Shown here: positions 1 to 4,541 of the stretch, in pieces
Position numbering within the stretch: the first letter of the stretch is position 1
How the letters are laid out: each line of letters opens with the position of its first letter
Source of the DNA: an uncultured Spirochaetales bacterium
GTDB taxonomy: Bacteria > Spirochaetota > Spirochaetia > Sphaerochaetales > Sphaerochaetaceae
Assembly (NCBI GenBank): GCA_934276485.1
Contig: CAKQTE010000044.1
Coordinates: 1-6,911 of the forward strand
Direction: 5' to 3'
Length of the DNA stretch: 6,911 nucleotides
Notes under the pieces: generated by a model
Databases searched by the model: none
Told to the model about the DNA's origin: nothing
The model's input: only the letters and a program-made list of their open reading frames with translations
Translations under genes and position numbers: made by a program

Positions 1-123
1 GGAATGTCTGTCTCTGAGATATCTTCCTCTGTCGGATTCTCTTCCTCTAGCTATTTTTCTCAACGCTTCAAGCTAACTCTTGGTATTACACCAATGGAAT
101 TCAGATCAGGCATTAAGATGTAA
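1..123 (+). CDS. AraC-family transcriptional regulator, C-terminal end (partial)
   Basis: The window opens inside this gene, and only the last 40 codons before TAA are present. The frame reads SVSEISSSVGF, then SYFSQRFKLTLGITPMEFR, and ends SGIKM. This is the second helix-turn-helix of an AraC/XylS DNA-binding domain: the 'I A...VGF.s.sYFs..FK...G.tP..fR' signature that closes these proteins. The family binds DNA through two HTH motifs and usually activates transcription, often of sugar-use or stress genes. The effector domain lies outside the window, so the ligand and target cannot be named. The C-terminus ends where AraC proteins normally end, so it is cut only by the window edge and not broken. 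It points tail-to-tail at the recombinase operon, and its stop codon overlaps the A-run that forms the T tail of a - strand terminator. Confidence 0.87.
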   Translation, partial: GMSVSEISSSVGFSSSSYFSQRFKLTLGITPMEFRSGIKM

Positions 124-167
124 AAAAAGGCAACCCACCTTGCATCCAATGATGCAACACGAGTTGC
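122..167 (-). terminator. Rho-independent terminator, - strand
   Basis: On the - strand an outer stem GCAAC (167-163) pairs with GTTGC (134-130) and encloses an inner stem TTGCAT (157-152) with ATGCAA (145-140) around a 6-nt loop. One C and then seven T follow (128-122). The T run reaches into the stop codon of the AraC gene. In the + direction the stem has only a weak T tail, so it probably serves - strand transcripts: the candidate RNA here, or read-through from the recombinase operon. Confidence 0.55.
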
Positions 168-235
168 TCTATATCTTTAAGGCTCTGGAATCCCACACCT
201 ACAGGCAGCCTTTGCATACTCTGTAGTCCATTACC
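122..235 (-). ncRNA. candidate structured RNA: H-type pseudoknot followed by terminator
   Basis: Read on the - strand, four short segments occur in interleaved order: CTACAG (226-221), AAGGCT (212-207), CTGTAG (204-199) and AGCCTT (184-179). The first pairs with the third and the second with the fourth, six perfect pairs each. The loops are about 8, 2 and 14 nt, which is workable geometry for an H-type pseudoknot. An 11-nt linker follows, then a T-tailed hairpin (167-122). The strand has no sustained open frame. The 5' end is unknown; no clear promoter was found, and the RNA may extend further upstream. I cannot assign it to an RNA family. It could instead be two chance inverted repeats ahead of an ordinary terminator. 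Confidence 0.33.
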
Positions 236-243
236 ATATTTTC

Positions 244-275
244 AAAAAAATAGACTGACCTTATTGATCAGCCTA
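244..275 (-). terminator. Rho-independent terminator, - strand (end of recombinase operon)
   Basis: On the - strand TAGGCTGA (275-268) pairs with TCAGTCTA (258-251), eight pairs including one G-U, around a 9-nt loop. Seven T follow directly (250-244). It lies about 300 bases beyond the stop of the last recombinase gene in the same direction and is the first T-tailed hairpin met, so it is the likely end of that operon's transcript. Confidence 0.6.
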
Positions 276-572
276 TATAAACTTATCTGTCAAAAAGGAT
301 ACAATAAAACGATTATCTTTGAAAATGGGGTAAAAGGGTAATTGTGTCACACTTTTTCTCAAAGCTTAGGAAAATGTAAGCTCATGTGTGTTCTCTGTTT
401 TGAAAAACTATGTGGATTGGGAAAGCAAAAAAAATGGCATCCCTTTCTGCAGTCAATACTGCAAAATCGGAATAGCTCATATATGTTCTCGAGTGTTGGG
501 AATTCACCTACCAATTAACCTTTGCTAATACAACAGCCAACAAGCTCGCTTATTACTTAGTTATCAACACAG
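276..572. other. non-coding gap between AraC gene and recombinase operon
   Basis: No convincing gene was found here on either strand. Open stretches are 32-44 codons long, lack a spaced ribosome binding site and resemble nothing I recognise. Two small perfect hairpins are present: AGCTTA/TAAGCT at 363-382, and TGCAGT/ACTGCA around a 4-nt loop at 448-463. A run of eight A lies at 427-434. The stretch could hold one end of the mobile element, but no repeat marks a boundary. Confidence 0.5.
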
Positions 573-2210
573 TCAAAGATAACGATTTAAAATACTATGG
601 TCAATGCCATTATGATACTTTTCTACTAAAACTATGCTTATTGACTCTGTTTTTCCATCTTTAAATATAACTTCGACATTATCCTTTGTTCGAACAACAA
701 TCCGATCAACAAGTATCGCAAACATTTCAGAAGAAAACTCAGTTACAACAGTTGGTAGCTTTCTCAATGAATCAATGTAGACCGACATTTTAACTTTTGC
801 TTCATTGTTTTCAGTTATTGTTTCCTCTATTTTCTCAATCTCTTTCTTTTTTGCTGTGAACTTATCAACTAACGAATTGTATTCTGCGTTATAGGTATCC
901 TGGTCTTGGGCTGTAGAGCTGTTTCCTTTAATCAGATCATCAATGGCGATGCTGATTGCCCTTAACTCTGTTTCTAGTTCTGCCCTTATCTTCTCGTTTT
1001 CTGTGTTCTGAAAAGCATTCTCGATTGTAGCTTCCAGCTCCTTAATCATAATGGCTTTTGAAGGAGAAATATTGTTGACTGCCTTTATGAAAATATCCTG
1101 GATTTCATTCTCCTTGAGATGTGGAGTCGTGCACTTATTCTCTCCCTTGAACTTATCAGAGCACTGCCAAATCGTGCATTTATACTTGTCTTTTGAATGC
1201 CAAACCTTCGGTGCAAAAGCAGCACCGCAATCAGCACAGATGATACGCCCCGAGAAGATGTTCCCTTTGTATGCTCTTCTATTTCCTTCAGGGTCTTTTA
1301 GCATGCATTGGACGATATCAAATAGCTCCTTGCTGATTATCGCAGGATGGCTATCCTCAACATAATATTGAGGAACTTCTCCTTTATTTACCTTTCTTTT
1401 CTTTGAAAGGAAATCAACACTGAAAGTCTTCTGCAGGAGAGCATTGCCAGTGTATTTTTCATTTATAAGGATACTTCTTATCTGGGTAGTTCTCCAAATA
1501 TCCTTCCCTTTAGCAGTTTTGATTCCTCTAGCTGTCAACTCATCAGCAATCCATCTCATGGAATGCCCGGAAGCGTAAGAAGAATAAATAAATCTGATGA
1601 TTTTAGCGTCTTTATCATCAATCTCAATTGCGCCATCAGAAGCCTTTCTGTATCCAAGCATTCCATTTGTTTGGATATAGACCTTGCCATCAGCAAAGCT
1701 CTTTCTCTTTCCCCATGTGACGTTCTCTGAGATGGATCTTGATTCCTCCTGTGCAATTGAGGACATGATTGTGATAAGAACCTCGCTTTTGCTATCAAGT
1801 GTCCAAATGTTCTCTTTCTCAAAATAGACCTCAACACCATGCTTCTTGAGCTCTCTGATTGTGGTCAATGAATCGACAGTATTACGAGCGAAGCGTGATA
1901 TCGACTTGGTGATAATCAAATCAATCTTACCGGAGTACGCATCTGTAATCATGGACAGGAATCCAGTGCGTTTCGCTGTGCTTGTACCAGATATCCCTTC
2001 ATCAGTATAAACCTTGATAAATTCCCATCCATCATGATTCTTGATATAGTTGGTGTAATAATCAACTTGAGCTTCATAGCTTGTCTCCTGTTCTTCGTGG
2101 TCTGTTGAAACTCGAGCATAACCCGCAACTTTCCTTACGCTGTCTTCTGTTATCGGCTCGGAGCCAAAGCGGGTAAGAGTTGCGGGAATTGCAGTAACTT
2201 TTCTAGCCAT
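573..2210 (-). CDS. large serine recombinase, long form with coiled-coil (545 aa)
   Basis: A site-specific DNA integrase/excisionase of the large serine recombinase family, which cuts both att sites through a 5'-phosphoserine and rotates the strands. The start is ATG at 2210, eight bases inside the upstream gene, preceded by GGAGGAAGG; a longer frame reaching 2276 has no such site. The N-terminal resolvase domain (about 27-168) has YARVS with nucleophile Ser35, the SRFARN motif with Arg106 and Arg109, and the helix-start motif AQEESRSISENV. The recombinase domain spans about 184-303. A zinc ribbon follows, with Cys325/328 and Cys350/360. Residues about 385-475 are charged and heptad-like, matching the coiled-coil that controls integration versus excision in this family. 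The protein ends in a beta-hairpin (IVVRTKDNVEVIFKDG). All catalytic residues are present, so it is probably active. It is last in the operon and likely partners the 419-residue recombinase. Confidence 0.95.
   Translation of the reverse strand: MARKVTAIPATLTRFGSEPITEDSVRKVAGYARVSTDHEEQETSYEAQVDYYTNYIKNHDGWEFIKVYTDEGISGTSTAKRTGFLSMITDAYSGKIDLIITKSISRFARNTVDSLTTIRELKKHGVEVYFEKENIWTLDSKSEVLITIMSSIAQEESRSISENVTWGKRKSFADGKVYIQTNGMLGYRKASDGAIEIDDKDAKIIRFIYSSYASGHSMRWIADELTARGIKTAKGKDIWRTTQIRSILINEKYTGNALLQKTFSVDFLSKKRKVNKGEVPQYYVEDSHPAIISKELFDIVQCMLKDPEGNRRAYKGNIFSGRIICADCGAAFAPKVWHSKDKYKCTIWQCSDKFKGENKCTTPHLKENEIQDIFIKAVNNISPSKAIMIKELEATIENAFQNTENEKIRAELETELRAISIAIDDLIKGNSSTAQDQDTYNAEYNSLVDKFTAKKKEIEKIEETITENNEAKVKMSVYIDSLRKLPTVVTEFSSEMFAILVDRIVVRTKDNVEVIFKDGKTESISIVLVEKYHNGIDHSILNRYL
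1320..1340. repeat. 21-bp segment repeated at 2611-2631 in the sister recombinase gene
   Basis: The same 21 bases occur at 2611-2631, in the same orientation and at the equivalent codons (IISKELF) of the two tandem recombinase genes. The following bases are also partly alike. It shows that the two genes are related, or that one has been partly converted by the other. It is coding sequence and not an attachment site. Confidence 0.8.
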
Positions 2211-3462
2211 TTTTACCTTCCTCCAATACATGATGGTTTTTATCAACCATCCAGCTCTTTGTTGCTTTTCGTCCATTCTTCAGGTGATAAATGAGCTTCC
2301 TTTCAGTGCTGACTTCTATGTAATCAATGAAAGAATCAAAGTCTTCGATTGATAAACCTTCTTCTGATAAGACTTCAGAGGTTAAAGCATAAAGAACACG
2401 CTCAGGAATATTCACGCTTGGACAGTGTTCTGCACCTTTATCAAGCTTCCCTGCGCATATCCAAACATGATTTTTTCTCTTCAAACGCCTTCTATAATGC
2501 TGCTTACAAGAAGAGCAAACAATCTTAGATGTGAATACAGTGAACGATATGGCTTTTGATGCCTTGATTCCGAGCTTGCTCCTTCTGCCAATCTCCTCTT
2601 GCACCTTTTGAAATAGCTCCTTGCTGATTATTTCAGGAAGGGCATCCTCTACAAGGTACTTTGTAAGCTCCCCATTGTTCTTCATCTTTCTGTGGCTTAG
2701 GTGATTCTCCTTAAAGGTCTTTTGAAGAACCATATCGCCTGTATACGAAATATCACGTAGAATCTTGCAAACAGTGTTATAGGAAAAAACATCATTTCCA
2801 GTTGGGGATTTAATCCCCCTTTCTGTCAGAAGCTTGGAAATGCCATCTGGTGAATTGCCTCTTAGGTACTCAGAGAAGATAAGTCTTACAATCTCTGCTT
2901 CATCTTCATCTATGATGAATTCTCCATCAACCTTCCTATAACCATAGAGGCGGACTGTGTGGTTTTTACCTTCCTTGAAATCCTTTCTGATAGACCATTT
3001 GACATTCTCTGAAATCGAGCGTGATTCCTCTTGTGCAAAAGATGCAAGCAAGGTCAATAAAAGCTCTCCTTCAGATGAGAACGAATCTATATTCTCTCGC
3101 TCAAAATGAACATTGACACCAAGGTCTTTCAGCTCCCTTACCGATGATAATAAATCCACTGTGTTGCGAGCAAATCGCGAAATGGACTTGGTAAGAATGA
3201 GGTCAATTTCCCCATTTTTTGCACTGTTCATCATTTTCAAGAACCCTTCTCGTTGGGTCTTTGTTCCTGTGATACCCAAATCTGAGAAGATGCCAACAAA
3301 CGTCCAATCTCTCCTTTTTTGAATGATGCTATTATAGTAGCTTATCTGTTGTGAGAGAGAATGCTCAGTTGCATCATAGTCAGCTGAGACACGAGCATAA
3401 GCTGCAACCTTTTTCTTTTCGCTAAGCTTCGGCGCATTTCCTTTTAATTGTATTATTCTCAT
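2203..3462 (-). CDS. large serine recombinase, short form without coiled-coil (419 aa)
   Basis: Second recombinase of the pair and a homologue of the downstream 545-residue protein, sharing ISRFARNTVD and AQEESRSISENV word for word. The ATG at 3462 has GAGGA seven bases upstream. The resolvase domain (about 18-155) carries YARVS with nucleophile Ser26, and Arg96/Arg99 in SRFARN. The recombinase domain is about 173-290, and the zinc ribbon uses Cys316/319 and Cys336/347. After the ribbon only about 70 residues remain: there is no coiled-coil, but a terminal beta-hairpin (IEVSTERKLIYHLKNGRK) matches the one ending its partner. The coiled-coil is therefore missing from between ribbon and hairpin, and the protein is otherwise complete. 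In the family the coiled-coil controls synapsis, so this copy may work only as part of a mixed complex (inference). Its stop overlaps the next start in the 8-base string ATGGCTAG, which suggests translational coupling. Confidence 0.95.
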   Translation of the reverse strand: MRIIQLKGNAPKLSEKKKVAAYARVSADYDATEHSLSQQISYYNSIIQKRRDWTFVGIFSDLGITGTKTQREGFLKMMNSAKNGEIDLILTKSISRFARNTVDLLSSVRELKDLGVNVHFERENIDSFSSEGELLLTLLASFAQEESRSISENVKWSIRKDFKEGKNHTVRLYGYRKVDGEFIIDEDEAEIVRLIFSEYLRGNSPDGISKLLTERGIKSPTGNDVFSYNTVCKILRDISYTGDMVLQKTFKENHLSHRKMKNNGELTKYLVEDALPEIISKELFQKVQEEIGRRSKLGIKASKAISFTVFTSKIVCSSCKQHYRRRLKRKNHVWICAGKLDKGAEHCPSVNIPERVLYALTSEVLSEEGLSIEDFDSFIDYIEVSTERKLIYHLKNGRKATKSWMVDKNHHVLEEGKNG

Positions 3463-3505
3463 AAGATAATCCTCACACTATACATCACTCCAAATAGGTT
3501 TATAA

Positions 3506-3676
3506 TCAAGCACTATAAAGATTTAACTCTGTAATGATAGGCCTATTCCTTTCTCTTGAAGCTTTCTCGATTCTTAATAGTTCTTCATGGTTTATAAGTC
3601 CTTTTTCATATAGGGATTTGATGAAAGCTATGGTGTATTGATATTTGAATTCAGCCTTGAATTGTGTCTCAGTCAT
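3506..3676 (-). CDS. SHOCT-like small protein of the recombinase operon (56 aa)
   Basis: A 56-residue protein starting MTETQFKAEF and containing AFIKSLYEKGLINHEELLRI. This matches the SHOCT short C-terminal domain pattern: hydrophobic residues, then 'L..kGlIt.eE', then a basic helix. SHOCT domains are thought to mediate oligomerisation, but no biochemical role is known for these stand-alone forms. The start is ATG at 3676 because a strong Shine-Dalgarno (GGAGGTGGAAAGG) stands just before it; the frame stays open further upstream, but only as a shadow of the neighbouring gene. It overlaps the end of the HTH/zinc-finger gene by 8 bases (ATGACTGA) and is followed 43 bases later by the first recombinase. 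As far as I recall, small proteins of this kind sit next to serine recombinase pairs in Clostridia, so an accessory role in recombination or its control is plausible. That role is inference. Confidence 0.75.
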   Translation of the reverse strand: MTETQFKAEFKYQYTIAFIKSLYEKGLINHEELLRIEKASRERNRPIITELNLYSA

Positions 3677-4097
3677 TTTCCTTTCCACCTCCAAAACGAT
3701 GAGCCATGTAGCAAGCTGTTGAACAATACTTCTTGTGACTTGAAGGATAGGAATAGAAGGTTTCTCCGCATTGTGGGCATACACATCTTCTCTGTTTGCT
3801 TCCATTCTGTTTCTTGATTCCAGCGTGCTTATTCCACCACGTATAACGACATTTATCAGAACAGAATAATCTCTGTCTTTTTCCTGATTTTTGGATTATA
3901 GGAGAGCCACAGCAAAGGCATAAAAGACCTGAATTGCTTATTCGCCTTTTACTTTTTGCCTTTTCTCCGTCAAGTCCTATTTTCTTTGCGTGATATCTGA
4001 CGTTATCTCTATTAATTCCAAGGAGATTTGCAATGGCTTGATAACCATATCCCGCCTTTCTTAATTCCTCTATCTTTGTCTTTTGCTCTTCAGTCAC
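3669..4097 (-). CDS. HTH plus double Cys4 zinc-finger protein (142 aa), first gene of recombinase operon
   Basis: The chosen start is GTG at 4097, because AAGGAG lies six bases before it; the TTG at 4121 has no such site. Residues about 2-42 form a helix-turn-helix of the resolvase/sigma-region-4 kind (KIEELRKAGYGYQAIANLLG, then INRDNVRYHAKKIGL). Two similar treble-clef-like fingers follow. The first uses Cys60, 63, 79 and 83 (ending FCSDKCR), the second Cys107, 110, 125 and 129 (ending YCSTACY). Both have the pattern CxxC, about 15 residues, CxxxC, suggesting an internal duplication. The protein is small and basic with no membrane segment, so it probably binds DNA in the cytoplasm. As the first gene of the operon it may repress its own promoter or act as an accessory or directionality factor for the recombinases; the sequence does not distinguish these. 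No named family was recognised. Confidence 0.85.
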   Translation of the reverse strand: MTEEQKTKIEELRKAGYGYQAIANLLGINRDNVRYHAKKIGLDGEKAKSKRRISNSGLLCLCCGSPIIQKSGKRQRLFCSDKCRYTWWNKHAGIKKQNGSKQRRCVCPQCGETFYSYPSSHKKYCSTACYMAHRFGGGKEND

Positions 4098-4101
4098 GAT
4101 T

Positions 4102-4133
4102 GGCTCCTTGCTAATTACCAAGGAAAGGGAGCC
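4102..4133 (-). promoter_or_regulatory. hairpin covering the ribosome binding site of the operon's first gene
   Basis: On the - strand GGCTCC (4133-4128) can pair with GGAGCC (4107-4102). The stem can be extended by two A-T pairs past one bulged C. The right arm contains the AAGGAG that serves the GTG start at 4097. A competing shorter stem, CCTTG (4123-4119) with CAAGG (4110-4106), covers the same site. Either fold would hide the ribosome binding site. The inverted repeat could equally be a protein-binding operator. Confidence 0.35.
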
Positions 4134-4150
4134 TTTCGTTGTGAAGCTAT

Positions 4151-4178
4151 TTGATTATTGGATTTTTTAACGTATTTT
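4151..4178 (+). promoter_or_regulatory. weak candidate promoter for the + strand genes
   Basis: TTGATT (4151-4156) and TATTTT (4173-4178) are separated by 16 bases in a very AT-rich stretch just upstream of the TTG start at 4200. The match to the sigma-70 consensus is only partial, and AT-rich DNA gives such matches often. It is listed because divergent transcription requires a + strand promoter in or near 4098-4199. Confidence 0.25.
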
Positions 4179-4199
4179 TAAGGTATAGAGGGGGATAAA

Positions 4200-4541
4200 T
4201 TGAGTTTTAATTGCAATCGTATTTATGAAACTGCAAGACGCACTTTAGAGTTATATGTAATAAACAGAAAACGTTTAGAATCACCAATCGACAATTCTCT
4301 CTTTGAAACAAAGGCTGTTGGTGCTGGATGTTTATATCAAGAGGGCGAGAAAACTTATATTTTTTCTGTTGAGCATCTAAATCCAGAAATCGATTGTTGT
4401 TGTCAATTTGAGAATTCTATTGTTAAACTGCAATTGAAAAACATATTTAAACAAAAGGAGATTAACTATGATAAAAAGACACTCTTATCTTTTCTTGGTA
4501 GTATTGGTATTGGCTATGCTATCTTTTTTTGTAGCATGTGA
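4200..4541 (+). CDS. small hypothetical protein (113 aa), doubtful
   Basis: An open frame from TTG at 4200 with AGGGGG five bases upstream, ending at TGA 4539-4541. I do not recognise it. The first 85 or so residues look like ordinary coding (RIYETARRTLELYVINRKR, VGAGCLYQEGEKTYIFSVEH) and include three consecutive Cys (DCCCQF). The last 25 or so residues (LLSFLGSIGIGYAIFFCSM) are the lipoprotein signal-peptide DNA read in another frame, so that hydrophobic tail may be an accident of T-rich sequence. Against a real gene: the rare start, the lack of a known family, and a 74-base overlap with a better-supported start at 4468. It might be a leader gene, the remnant of a gene whose 3' end was replaced, or chance. 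Confidence 0.4.
   Translation: MSFNCNRIYETARRTLELYVINRKRLESPIDNSLFETKAVGAGCLYQEGEKTYIFSVEHLNPEIDCCCQFENSIVKLQLKNIFKQKEINYDKKTLLSFLGSIGIGYAIFFCSM
4455..4460 (+). promoter_or_regulatory. ribosome binding site deciding the lipoprotein start
   Basis: AAGGAG lies seven bases before the ATG at 4468. The alternative start for the long downstream frame, GTG at 4538, is preceded by a T run and has no ribosome binding site, so this site places the true start at the signal peptide. Confidence 0.75.

Noticed and set aside
122..240. tRNA or tmRNA gene on the - strand
   Set aside because: No acceptor stem, anticodon arm or T-loop consensus could be found. Only the pseudoknot-like pairing and the terminator hold up.
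382..480. 32-codon open frame on the - strand (MSYSDFAVL...)
   Set aside because: Looks peptide-like, but it has no properly spaced ribosome binding site, no recognisable family and is very short.
384..518. 44-codon open frame on the + strand starting MCVLCFEK
   Set aside because: No spaced ribosome binding site and no homology I recognise. A second + strand frame is open across the same bases, so this is probably chance.
1051..1365. Open frame on the + strand opposite the long recombinase
   Set aside because: Shadow of the zinc-ribbon and recombinase-domain coding on the other strand. The other antisense frames here, and the one near 3113-3322, are the same kind of shadow.
2203..2276. N-terminal extension of the long recombinase to 2276
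   Set aside because: The extra 22 residues are the shadow of the upstream recombinase's end. ATG 2210 has GGAGG and gives the usual distance to YARVS.
3506..3805. 99-residue version of the SHOCT-like protein
   Set aside because: The first 43 residues overlap the zinc-finger gene in another frame. The strong ribosome binding site marks ATG 3676.
573..4097. Direct repeats marking attL/attR around the operon
   Set aside because: No shared segment longer than about 7-8 bases was found by eye between the left gap and the regions right of 4098, which is expected by chance.
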